NCBI RefSeq assembly: GCF_022201045.2
Contig: NC_068562.1
Span: 28,978,001-29,042,000 of the forward strand
Reading direction: 5' to 3'
From: Citrus sinensis
Lineage: Eukaryota > Streptophyta > Magnoliopsida > Sapindales > Rutaceae
Length of the DNA: 64,000 nucleotides
Part shown: in pieces, positions 11,986 through 22,621 of the stretch
Numbering within the stretch: position 1 is the stretch's first letter
How the letters are laid out: every line of letters begins with the position of its first letter
The notes under the pieces: generated by a model
The model's input: the letters and a program-made list of their open reading frames with translations, nothing else
Told to the model about the DNA's origin: nothing
Databases searched by the model: none
Made by a program: the position numbers and the translations under genes

Positions 11986-13571
11986 AACGAAATAGAGTAG
12001 ATTATGTGTCAGTATCTTGATTAAGTTTATATTAGTTTTATTTTTAAGTTGATTTTAACAAGTGGGGTCCACCGTTGCAAAGGGTAAACAAGATGCACAA
12101 CATTCGGCTTAAATCGATGTGTATTTGTGTGATTGATTACACATGCATATTCAAAAACTTTATCTTCAATTAATACATAATACAAGAATTTATTCTCTAC
12201 CTGGTTCGCGTTCAGATTAGTCGGGGCCCAATGTAACCTTTAGATACTGGATGATTAATACACAAAAAAAAAGTTATTCTCTATCATATTGAAATGGAAT
12301 TAGGGTTCTTAATTCCTTAGCTTAGAAATGAATTAATGATTAGTTTATATTTTAAACATGATATAGACTCGAACTAGTCGAATTTTGGTCACACTAAACT
12401 AAAAATTTTGAGTTGAAATTTTAACAAATTCAAAAGATAATGAAAATGTTTATTTTCAATGATTTTCCAAATTGGAAGTCTGTAAATTTCATTTGGTCTT
12501 GGGCTTAAGGTTCGATCGCTAAATGCGCCCCCCACTAGGTAAACAAGTTTGAACTTTGGGTTGATTCCAAATATTGGGCTAAAGCCAAAATTGGATTGGG
12601 CATATTTTCCCCCAATGTGTAAAATCGCAACATTGTTAGTCAAGTCGAGTCCTTACAATTAATAAATTAAAATCCCCGTTAATCTCTATTCTTTTACTCA
12701 CATTTCTTGATTATCTTTGGCCATTAAGGTTGCCTTTAACTGAAGATTAATTTGACTATTTTTCCCTTGTATTTTAAAAGACAATTAGCCTTCATTTTAT
12801 TATAACTTTCCCAAAAACTTTATGGCTTTATACGACTTTCAATTTTTCTAACTTATTGATTTTTTTGGTACTTTTTTTTTCTAAACATTCTGGCATAGTT
12901 ATAAAATTTCACATTTTTTTCTCCTCGTATGTCTTTGAATACCAAGTAAACCGAGTCGCAAAAGTATGAAAGTAAGAGAAATTTCGTTATGTGTTAACAA
13001 TCATTTTTATTTTAATATTTGTCCTTTTTCGGGATCCAATAAACTGCAGATAAATTTGAATTCGATAGCAAAACAAAAAAAAAAACTCTTTAACAGTTTT
13101 TTTTTTAGAGATTTTAAAAAACTAAAAAAAATCTCAAATTTTTGTTGCAGCTGTACAGTTTTTTAAAATTGTTTTACACAAAAATGGTACAAATTTTGTG
13201 GGCATTTAGGTTCTAGTTTCTAGTTACTAAAGATGGAAAAGAAGAATAGAACCAGAAGTAATAATACAAACACAACCCAGAAGAAAATAAGATAGATAAA
13301 AAAAGAACAAGAAAAAGAATTGGAAACAATAAAGAGATGATGCCACAATGAGCCGCATGTTTGACTCCAACTCCATCATCAATAATCCTAATATAAACAT
13401 TTAAACGAAATATAAAACCAAAAAAAAAGGACCAAAAAGAAAGTTACATAAATGTCCCATTTTGTGACATGAAGATCTTGAAATTCGAAGCCAAAAGCAT
13501 GAAAAATTTAACAATCACGATCGAAAATCTTCCTATACCATGGTCACAACCACCACCGACTAAATTGTACG
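11986..13571. other. Intergenic region plus LEA_2 gene 3' flank
   Basis: AT-rich sequence without a recognisable gene or repeat pair. Open frames of up to 84 codons have no recognisable domain. The last 300 bases probably hold the 3' UTR of the minus-strand LEA_2 gene. Confidence 0.5.
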
Positions 13572-14408
13572 TTATTTAATTTGAGTGTCACATTTTTGCG
13601 ATAAAACTTTTGTTCCTGTCCTTAATGTGCTCACTTTGAAATCACAAACCACATGCATGTCCTTACTCCAGAGATTCAAGAACCCTATATTCATTTCCCC
13701 TTTCAAATTCATTTCCAGCTGCAGTGAAACTGCACGTTCCGTTTTCTTATCATGCATGCTTTTAGAAACTTCATCTGGCACTACCGTATTTGAACCGGTG
13801 AGAGTGATGCGAACATTTCTTGAGTCACCGCCTTCTTGTTCCAATTGCGGGAATTTCCCGCTAGCAAGCTTTTTCTTTTTGAGGAGTAGAAATGCATCAC
13901 CATCGTTTTCATAACTGATTGCAACGTTTTCATTCGGATTCTTCACTTTCATCGTGAATTCGTACCGGGGGCGTGATTGGTTCTTCACATGAACATCCGC
14001 AATAAAAAGAATAGCACCCTTAGGGCTGTAAACTTTGTGCAAAATCACTAGGGTTATGCCAATTGAGATGCCAATCACAAACAGGACCAATATGATCCAA
14101 CACACCCTAGTGCAACACGAATTCCTTCTTTTATTCATTGGGTTTCGGTATTTTTCAACGATCCTGGCGTTTTCTGGTGGTGGAACGCGATAAATTTGGT
14201 CTTTAGGAACTTGCACGACGTAAGTATTCGAATCATAATCCTCTTCCGGGGTAAGGTCTAATGATCCTACAGGCCTAGAGATCGAGCTATAATCGAAGGA
14301 ATCATCATAGGAAGAAACGTTTCGACGACCGTGCCCGTGCCCGTGCCGATTGGGCGGTTCATCGGTGAGATCGCCAGCAGCGGAAGAAGGTGGGACCCGC
14401 TCCTCCAT
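13572..14408 (-). CDS. NDR1/HIN1-like LEA_2 membrane protein
   Basis: Intronless, 278 residues. The cytoplasmic N-terminus is hydrophilic with a His/Gly stretch (HGHGHG at 22-27), then the NTYVVQVPKDQIYRVPPPEN block (61-80) typical of this plant family, a basic and Cys-rich stretch (KRRNSCCTRVC) and one transmembrane helix at about 103-125 (CWIILVLFVIGISIGITLV). The outer part is a LEA_2 beta-sandwich with FTMKVKNPNENVAISYEN, a typical NPN strand motif, and it ends near a Cys-containing C-terminus. Family members (NHL/LEA hydroxyproline-rich) sit at the plasma membrane and are often defence- or stress-related; the specific role here is unknown. I chose the ATG at 14408, where the family normally begins, although the frame stays open for another 64 codons upstream. 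Confidence 0.88.
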   Translation of the reverse strand: MEERVPPSSAAGDLTDEPPNRHGHGHGRRNVSSYDDSFDYSSISRPVGSLDLTPEEDYDSNTYVVQVPKDQIYRVPPPENARIVEKYRNPMNKRRNSCCTRVCWIILVLFVIGISIGITLVILHKVYSPKGAILFIADVHVKNQSRPRYEFTMKVKNPNENVAISYENDGDAFLLLKKKKLASGKFPQLEQEGGDSRNVRITLTGSNTVVPDEVSKSMHDKKTERAVSLQLEMNLKGEMNIGFLNLWSKDMHVVCDFKVSTLRTGTKVLSQKCDTQIK

Positions 14409-15880
14409 GGGGAAATGGGGAGCGGTGCACAAGGGGAGGGGTAATAGGGTGGCAAAGGGAAAGAAAAAAAATGGAACGATGAATTTAGGGTTTGCATGGG
14501 AAAGGGTGGTTGGAATTTCGAGGATAACGCATGTTTTCAGTTTGGGAATTATTATGACAAAATGAGTTTCACAGCTCTTAGGGTGGCAATGGTCACCCAA
14601 TTAAGACACTATTTTTGGATTACAGTAAAGACTCGGTCAATGAAATTAATTGAAAGAAGTTTATTTCTTATAATTACCGTTACGCGGTGCCATGGTTAAT
14701 GTGTTGTTAGGCTAATCACATAAGTCTTAACGTGTACATTGTGTTTGTTACTATTTTAAGTGAAATTTCAGCCCGTCTTACCAAATAATTTGTTAATTAG
14801 GCAACCTAATTGCTTAAATTAAAGTACACATACACACTGTGATAATTGGCTACAACGTCGAGCCCCCATATATGTAGATTATAAATACAGAGAAAAATAT
14901 TAGAGTACTCTTTCTTTGTATGGGGCAGAGGCATCATTAAAATTTTAGTGAGCATTTTTTTTTAATTAAAAGCGTAAACTGTACTCATCAAAAAAAAAAA
15001 AAAGCGTAAACTGTAAAGTGTTAAACTATTAAAGTTACGGGTGAAATCATAAAAACATCTATTTAAAAAAAAATAAATTCGTACATATATATACATAACA
15101 CACTCTCCTGTTCTTTGTGAATATTTGCACGTGTTAAATCGTGGATTAATATGTCAAGTCTTAAGTCTGTGTTTTCAATTGTGCAGACATAAATGTTGAA
15201 ATGTTAATAGTTTCATGATTTAACTTGAAGGTTTTATGGGTGTGACAAAGTACAATGTAAAATTGTGCTACTAATTATTTAATGGAGTTTTTTTTTATTT
15301 AGTGGAATTTAAACTCAGATTTTTTATTTTCAGCACAAGAGATTTTACCACTTAAACTAACAGATTAGCTATATTTCTATAAATATATAGGGCAGTTATA
15401 TTTATTTATAGGTAGGTTAACTCAATCTATAAGATGTCAATTATATTATTATTCTGTTTCCTCCTCTAGGGCCCAAAAATTATCGCTTTAGCTATTGCAT
15501 AAAATTGAGAGGCGTGTCTCAGTTTCTTATAGCAAATTGAAGTCCTTACGAGCACTGAAACGCTTTCCATTTCACAAAAAGTGGCTAAAAAGAGAGCGAT
15601 TGGAGCATTAAGTACTAACTAATACAAACGCTCTTCAAAAACTATGAAACAATTTAGTGTTTTCGGATGTAACTTTAATTCAATATACATAAAAGATATT
15701 AAAAAAAAAACAAATTCATTCGAAAAGCATAAAAGATAAACAAATCCGAGGTCAGCCCAACAATGATCGTGTTGGGAGAAAGTTGGGTGCCAATTTTCGA
15801 AAGTCATTTCCATTTGTCTCCATTAGGCATTAGGGCCAGTTTGGCATTATCATTGACATGGCTAAGGCCTAAGAGTGATT
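14409..15880. other. Intergenic region with MITE-like and SINE-like scraps
   Basis: Holds the LEA_2 5' flank and AT-rich sequence. At about 15826 a GGGCCAGTTTGGCATT block resembles one terminus of a hAT-type MITE; no partner end is seen before the LINE starts. No gene recognised. Confidence 0.45.
15295..15375 (-). repeat. Possible tRNA-derived SINE fragment
   Basis: On the minus strand TTAGTTTAAGTGG resembles a pol III A box and GAGTTTAAATTCC, about 50 bases on, a degenerate B box. Only this internal-promoter-like part is recognisable; ends and target duplication are not. Confidence 0.35.
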
Positions 15881-15896
15881 CATTAATTTTAAATAT

Positions 15897-17449
15897 GGGT
15901 ACGCTGCCAAAAGGAATGATCCAGCCGGAAAGAGGCTTGAGGCAAGGCTGCCCACTATCCTCGTACCTTTTTATTCTTTGTGCAGAGGCTCTCTCTAATT
16001 TGTTGGTGTTGGCAGAACAGAATCAGCTAATCCGAGGCCTCAAATTTGCGCGGGAAGTCTCAATTACCCACTTGCTATTTGCGGATGATAGTTTGGTCTT
16101 CTCTCGTGCATCAGTGACTGAATGCAGGCATTTACAAGAGATTTTTGATAACTACGCTGCAGCATCAGGGCAGATCTTTAATTTCCAAAAATCCTCCTTG
16201 TTCTTCAGTGGCAAAATTCCAGAGAATCAAAGGGCTGCTATAAGGGGTATCTTTAATCTAAAGTGGTTTCAAAGCATGAGAAATACCTCGGTCTTCCATC
16301 AATGATTGGTAGGAAGAAGATAGGGTTTTTTTAATGACATCAATCTGAAAGTGTTGAACAAGATTGCAGGATGACAGCATAAAATGTTGTCTAGTGGGGG
16401 GAAGAAAATTCTAATCAAAGCGGCAACCCAAGCAATTCCAGTGTATGCAATGAGTGTTTTCAAGCTCCCAAGAGGCCTTTGTGATGATATTCAGTAAGCT
16501 ATACCAAAGTTTTGGTGGGGTTCGAAGGCGGATAAGCGCGGAATTCATTGGCAGAAGTGGGAGAAGCTCAGCTAGGCAAAGATTAGAGGGGGGCTGGGAT
16601 TTAGAGAGTTTACTTGCTTCAATCAAGCCTTGGTAGCTAAGCAAGCATGGAGGTTATTGCAGTACCCAAATTCCCTAGTTTCAAAAGTTCTTCAAGCGAG
16701 ATATTATAGGAACTCCAGCTTTTTATGTGCAGAAGCAGGAGCCAATGCCTCGTATATTTGGAGAACCATCCTTTGGGGTAGACAAGTGATTAAGAAGGGC
16801 CTGAGATGGCGGATAGGTAATGGCAAGAAGATAGCAATTTTCTCGGATAACTAGTTGCCAAGACCAGAGACATTCAGGCGTATTTTTCCTCCATCATTGC
16901 CAGTAAACTCAGTTGTTGCAGATTTAATTAAGGCTAACAACCAATGGGATGAGATCAAGCTAAGGCAGCACTTCATGGCTGCAAACACAACTGAGATCCT
17001 CAAGATTCCCCTTCCAGCTGAGCAATCAGAAGATGAGGTTCTTTGGCATTACGACAAAAGGGGAAACTACTCTGTTAAAAGTGGGTACCAACTAGCCTTG
17101 AGAATGAAATTTCCATATTCCACCAGCTGTTAAGAGATTTCCACCCAGTATTAGAGTGCTCTTTGGTCTCTGGAGCTGCCTGAGAAGCTTAAAATTTTCA
17201 TGTGGAGGGCCTCAAATAATATGCTCCCATCAGCTGAAAATCTGTGGAAAAGGAAAGTAGTGGAGGAGCCAACTTGTCAGCGATGCAAAAGGAGAGTAGA
17301 GACTATCAGCCATGCCCTTTTGGAGTGCATGGCTGCGAGAAAGATTTGGCTCCAGTCCCCCTATACAGCCCCTAGCTTAGAAGCTAATTCTCAGGACATC
17401 TTCAGCATTCTTCAAAGAATGGCTAAGGAGTTGAGGAAAGTAGATTTGG
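15897..17449 (+). pseudogene. LINE reverse transcriptase and zf-RVT remnant
   Basis: RT motifs: GLRQGCPLSSYLFILCAEAL, then THLLFADDSLVFSRA with the FADD catalytic box, then FNFQKSSLFFSG. A frameshift follows near 16262, and KYLGLPSMIGRKK and GGLGFREFTCFNQALVAKQ are reached in other frames. A stop lies at 16852-16854. Downstream MWRASNNMLPSAENLWKR and CQRCKRRVETISHALLEC form the zf-RVT zinc-binding pattern C-x2-C...H-x4-C. The frame is cut by the solo LTR after KVDL. Confidence 0.88.
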
Positions 17450-18584
17450 TGTTAACCTAAATAATTCTTCATTGATTTTGATGATAACAAACATGATTAA
17501 GTTTTTGATTAATCTTTTAAGAGTTCAACATAATTTTCTCTATCTTTAACAAAGCCTCATAAAGAATAGTAAAGATTTGGAGTCAAAACAGTCTTCTTGC
17601 AAAAATAGCTCACTGCAACAGTTTTTATGGAAAACGGCGAACCGACATGTGTAATAAACGGCTCGCCGATATTAACCAGTAGCCTCTGGATCTAAACGGC
17701 AAACCGATATGTTACTAAACGGCTCGCCGATATCAACCAGAAGTGAAGGGCAGTCTCTAGACATAAACGTCGAACCGACAAGATCGATAAACGGCTCACC
17801 GATATCATCCAGTAGCCTCTGGATAAAAACGGTGATCCGACAAGTTTGATAAACGGCTCGCCGATATTAACCAGAACTGAAGTGTAGCCTCTGGACACAA
17901 ACGGCGATCCGCCATCTAGATAACGGCGATCCGACAATTTGAAAATCAGCCCCAACGGTCATATTGACCAGTCAAACGGCGATCCGACATCTAGTTAGCG
18001 GCGATCCTACAGTGTGCAGAAAGTCAATAACGGCTAGTTTTCAGCTGCATCTATAAATAAGCTCATTCGAATTCAAACTAAAGCTGATCACAACATGACC
18101 TTTGAGCAAATATTCGAGAATACAATCTTCATAAAGCTTAAAACACATTCTTGCTTCATCTATTCACATATTAAGCATCATTGTGTAATCTTATATATTG
18201 TGAGAGGCAAAACAATTTGTAATCTTTTACTTTGAGTGATTGTAAGTGTTGGGATACACTTGGGTTAAGAGATTGGGGATAATCTCTTGTTGTAAAGGTT
18301 TATTGACACCTTGGAAGTCAAGTGTAAGCATTTGAAGCTTGGCGGCTTGCTTAATGGAATCCTCAAGTCCGGAAAGCTTGGAGGCGTGGACGTAGGCGAT
18401 GTTGGCCGAACCACGTAAAAATCTCTGTGTTTGAATCCCTCTTCCTTTATCTTTTTATATTGTGATCAACTTAATTGTTATTGCTTTGAATTTAGATTAT
18501 ATTTGCATTAAGTTTTTCTTTATAAATTGAATAAGTTTTAGAAATCCAATTCACCCCCCTCTTGGGTTGCATACTTGTATTTCA
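17450..18584 (+). mobile_element. Solo LTR, 1,135 bp, inserted in the LINE
   Basis: Begins TGTTAACC and ends TTGTATTTCA, flanked on both sides by the 5 bp duplication tttgg. Removing it together with one tttgg restores the LINE frame across the junction (KVDLELMVALCWSAWYARN), which independently proves the boundaries. The 3' part has AATTCACCCCCCTCTTGGG, seen near the end of Copia SIRE/Maximus-type LTRs in plants; that superfamily call is from memory. The 5' half holds an array of CGGC-centred repeats. No internal region is present, so LTR-LTR recombination is likely. Confidence 0.9.
17629..18015 (+). repeat. Degenerate tandem array of CGGC...CCGA motifs inside the solo LTR
   Basis: Five to six units of about 60-72 bp. 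Each combines AAACGGCGAACCGACA or AAACGGCGATCCGACA with AAACGGCTCGCCGATAT and a spacer such as CCAGTAGCCTCTGGA. It is much more GC-rich than its surroundings and several cores are palindromic (CGGCTCGCCG-like). Confidence 0.85.
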
Positions 18585-19250
18585 TTTGGAATTAATGGTA
18601 GCTCTGTGTTGGTCAGCTTGGTATGCTAGGAACAAATGTATATTCGAAGGCAAGGAGATTAATCCTATCATCTCAATTGCTAAAGCAGAATCTGTATCGA
18701 CAGTATTTTAGGGAGTTAGGAAGACCGAGCAAGCTCATATCTATCAACTTAGAGAAGAGAAGCAGTAGGAGCGGCTCTCCCCCTTGAGAATGTCTTCAAA
18801 GTTAATGTGGATGCTGCCATTAACTCAAAGAATCAGAGTGAAGGAGTGGGAGCTGTGATTAGAGACTCTAATGGTAAGATAGTTGCGGCAGGAATTAATC
18901 AGAACCTCCTAAAGGGATCAATAGGCTTGGCTGAAGTAGAGGCTGTGCTTTGGGGCCTTCAGCTGGCAAGAAGTGCAAATGTAACCTCTTTGATTATTGA
19001 GTCAGATTGCTTAGAGGTGGTCCAGCTAGTGAACAACACCAAGGGCAACATAACAGAAATTTTTTGGACAATTCTGGCGATCTAAAATTAGATGAAGGAC
19101 TTCCAGAAAGTTGTTGTCAATCACATTCCAAGACATTGTAATGCTTATGCCCACTACCTAGCTAAGCTAGCTTTAGGGAAAAACTCTCCCTATATGTGGC
19201 TGGGAAATATTCCAGCTAAATTACATGATGTACTCAAGGTTTTGTGATTA
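18585..19250 (+). pseudogene. LINE RNase H remnant
   Basis: LELMVALCWSAWYARNKC resumes after the solo LTR; then VFKVNVDAAINSKNQSEGVG, AEVEAVLWGLQLA and LIIESDCLEVVQLVN show the plant RVT_3-type RNase H with its catalytic D, E and D positions. A stop lies at 18708-18710 and more follow near 19083. The final VVNHIPRHCNAYAHYLAKLA matches the family C-terminal helix with the RxxNxxAHxLA motif. Confidence 0.88.
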
Positions 19251-19289
19251 TGAAAGGCTTACTTTCTTTTCAAAAAAAATATATATATA

Positions 19290-19420
19290 GGTAATTTTTA
19301 CCCAGCACCCAAATGTTTTGACAAACAACATAGCGCACCCAAGTATTTTGCCTATGAGCACCCCGCACCCATTTTCGTTTATTTTTCAGTTGATTGTAAC
19401 GGATCAGTCTGAACTTTAAT
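19290..19420 (+). repeat. MULE-2 left terminal inverted repeat
   Basis: Near-identical reverse complement of the element's right end; includes ACCCAGCACCCAAATG and TTTGCCTATGAGCACC. Confidence 0.92.
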
Positions 19421-19925
19421 TAAATGACAAATATACCCTTGTTTTTAACCAGAACCTTGCTTTCCTTTACAAAATTACAAAGTCGCGAAGTAGGAAATTT
19501 ACCACACTGGCCATGATTGAAGGTGTATTTACACACGAAGACCAACTATAGTTGTTAATTTATATTGACTATAATGCACTTGGCAGAATGATTTATTACC
19601 ATATGCATCCAAAATCCAACGGCTATAAAATTTGAGCAACAGTAAAATAACGGCTATATGATTACAAGAATAGTAAAAGAAATAGATAAATTTGAGCTAA
19701 TTCCTCACTATAAGTTGTAATATTCAACACACATAACTACCCATCATCTTCACACCTCAATGATTTTCAATGTAAAACCTAGAAAATCCATCATTATTTT
19801 TAGTTAGCAACAACTTATAGTAGCATTACATCTGCATTTACCCTCTGAAACAATACAGCTTCAGCATCAGCTTCATTCACACACAAAACAAACACAACAA
19901 CTTGAAGTTCAAATACGTTGTGTTG

Positions 19926-21557
19926 TGATAGTGTCGTTAAGGTGCACCAAATTTAAAACCTTACCACTAATATAAATAATTAGTACAAAGTGAGTAAGGA
20001 TCGATCCCACAGAGACTATACTAGTTATATTTATTATCAACTCTAAAGCAAGATTTAAAATAAAATAATAGTAGTAATAATATAAATTAATCTAACTAAA
20101 AAAATGCCAATTATAAATAAAAAGGGGGTTTATGAATTTTTAACTAAATAGTAAGAAATAAAGAAATTAAAACTACGAACAAGAATTTAATAAAAACTCT
20201 AATTAAAGGAGAAAGAAATAATAATGATGAAAACTTTGGTTAAAGGATCATTCGCCACCACCAAACATGCACATAATATATCAATTTTATCATCAATTTA
20301 TATTGAAACTATCAACCGTAGACAACAATAAGCTCTGTTAGTCTCAATCTTTCCTTAGTGTGTCGTTAGGCAAAATAAGCTCTTCACCTAATCTCTAACA
20401 ATTAAATAATTTAAAACAAGCTCTTTAAATTTAAGATAATGGAAGCATTAAACAAAGAAAAATATTAGGTTGATCTAGGCAATAAACACACAAGCTCGGA
20501 TTATTTAACCTAAGTTATGTTCTCCAATAGAAATCACTGATTCCAACCTGCTACTAATGATTAAAATATCAAGACAATTACGGATCAAGAATTTTAATCT
20601 AGCAATAGAATTTATTCAAGTCCTATCTAATTGGCCATTCAAACAAGACGAGAATAAAATCATAAACATTAATTATAGAAGAATATAAACAATCTCAATT
20701 AAATAAATTGAATAATAGAATTTAAATTTAATTGCATAGCATGTTTAAAGTTTTGAATTCACCCTCAACCAAATAAAATTTAGCCTAACATAATTGAATT
20801 GGGAATAAGAGAATTGATAAAACCAGTCATGGAGATTAATTCAAGTGGCTGCCTTTGCTTCAATTTAATTCCTTTTCGGTTTCTCCCTTGTTTTTCCTTC
20901 TTGCAGCTGCTGGTTCCTCAAATCCTCTTGGCTGCCAAAAATAATCCCTCCGTGTTGCTTCCGCTTGATCCTTTTTATAATGCTTCAATTGTGGCTTTTT
21001 TTTAAATCCTTGCATGGAAAGAATCAAATCCAAAGCCCAAAACCGCCACTTTCATGCTTCAATTAATAAGCCAATAATAATTTGGCCATGATTTCCTAAA
21101 GCCAAAAGGCTTTATTCTCTTTCCTTTCACGTGCTGGCCACTTTTGGTTTGCAATCTTTGTTTTCCAATTTTGCTTTCATGTGATGGCTTGGCTTCCTTT
21201 TTTACTTCCATTTTCCAATTTTAGCTCCATTGCAACATTAATTTTGCTTGGCCCATACAAGCTTTAATTAGATAATATTCTTTATTTTCTAATTCCTTCC
21301 AATTCTTGATCTCTTGTGCACTTTTGTCTCACAATCTTCAATTAAATTTATTTCCTGAATGCACTGATTTAATTTCTCTTTAATTCCATAATATACCTAA
21401 AATAACAAAATAAATAAAACTAAGATAAAAATTAACACACAATAAAATATAATTTATTAAATTAAAAATTAACTAAAATAACTAGAATATTTAAGACCAA
21501 AACAAGAAAAAGATAGGGAACTTAATAGCAAAATATATGGAAAATATGCACTTATCA
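19926..21557. mobile_element. Solo LTR, 1,632 bp, nested in MULE-2
   Basis: Begins TGATAGTGTCG and ends CACTTATCA (TGATA...TATCA ends), bounded by a perfect 5 bp duplication, tgttg. Near the left end it has the AAGGATCGATCCCACAGAG block common in such plant LTRs. No protein-coding region is present; open frames inside (for example 20799-21005) look spurious. Orientation and superfamily cannot be decided from the LTR alone. Confidence 0.88.
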
Positions 21558-21639
21558 TGTTGTATTTCACAAAGAATACAACAGACACAACGCTGCAAAA
21601 TTGAAGAAAGTGTCTACTTCATCAACCCATAATCAAAGA

Positions 21640-22023
21640 ATGAATTTACCTAAAATCAATGGGGGCATCATCAAGTTCTATAATATAGTATGCTACTGTC
21701 AAACCAGGGCAGAAATCAAAGTGTCAGAATCTAAAACAAACCCCAACAAACTATATTACAGCTGTCGTGATGACCCATCTTGTGGTTTCTTTAAATGGTG
21801 GAAACCATCTACAGATGAGGCTAAAGAAATTCAAGCAGCATTACAAAGGTTTGAAGAAGAAGCCGTAAATGACAGTGCAAGCTACAATCAGCAATTTGAT
21901 GTTGAGGACTTCCGCAACAGGTTCATCAACATTGAAGGTTTGCTTCATCAAAATAGGAAGTATCAAATCATCATAATAGTGATAACTATATTGGTATTGA
22001 TTGTATTGTACTATAAGGAATGA
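21640..22023 (+). CDS. Small GRF-type zinc finger / transmembrane protein carried by MULE-2
   Basis: Intact 127-codon ORF. A GRF-type zinc-binding module spans about residues 13-56: C18-Y-C20, then LYYSC42 and DPSC48GFFKWWKP, the spacing and aromatic box of this family, which in other proteins binds single-stranded nucleic acid. A charged, probably helical region follows (about 58-105), and a C-terminal hydrophobic segment (IIIIVITILVLIVLYY, about 109-124) that looks like a tail anchor. Small plant proteins of this layout are widespread and uncharacterised. It lies inside MULE-2 and is convergent with the transposase, so I infer it is transposon cargo or an accessory protein. The frame is undamaged while the transposase is broken. 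The nested solo LTR lies only 82 bases upstream of this ATG and probably disrupts its promoter or 5' UTR. Confidence 0.72.
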   Translation: MNLPKINGGIIKFYNIVCYCQTRAEIKVSESKTNPNKLYYSCRDDPSCGFFKWWKPSTDEAKEIQAALQRFEEEAVNDSASYNQQFDVEDFRNRFINIEGLLHQNRKYQIIIIVITILVLIVLYYKE

Positions 22024-22621
22024 TAGAACAATATGTAGAATGAAATCTTATAATAAATAAAATGCATCTGTTTCTTGACATATATAATCTAATCAAATAT
22101 GATACGCATTGGCAGTAGCTTACAATTGTTAATAACATCTAGTTTGGTGTTTATATACATGTGACAAAAAAACAAAAAACAAAAAAACAAGTGTTGGTTT
22201 AGTTTATGTCTATCTTAGTTTGAAATTTAATCCCAACAACTTTCAAAATGCCACTACCACCCTTGTAACTTTCAAACTTTATACTAGGTGATCACAAAAT
22301 GCAGCTCTATAGTGCTCAAGCTTAATGTCCAACCACTTCCAGCAATTTCAGCTCCCAAAAAAAAAAAAAAAAACAAGGACATGCCTGGTCATTACATGGT
22401 CACTTCATCCTGATGAAATCAGCATCCATCCAACCTCAACCTTGTGCCTGGTGGTTTGATGTGGCATTGTGGAAGGTGTCAAAAAATGATAATACTGCCT
22501 CCAATATACGTTAATAAGTTTACTGCCAATGTCTCCATCATAGTAGAACAATCACTACAAAACAAGTTGCAAGTTATAAATATCATTTCCAAAATCAATA
22601 TTAATTTCTATTAATAGAAAA

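Larger units (their letters stand above)
15890..19289 (+). mobile_element. LINE (non-LTR retrotransposon), 5'-truncated and decayed
   Basis: Pieces of a single plant LINE ORF2 appear in the right order: reverse transcriptase, a zf-RVT zinc-binding region, then a plant-type RNase H. They are broken by frameshifts and in-frame stops, and by a 1,135 bp solo LTR inserted between zf-RVT and RNase H. The 5' part (ORF1, endonuclease, first RT motifs) is missing; similarity starts around the RT motif KGMIQPERGLRQGCPLS. The 3' end is an A-rich tail (19271-19289) directly abutting MULE-2, so the LINE's own target duplication cannot be recognised. Confidence 0.85.
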
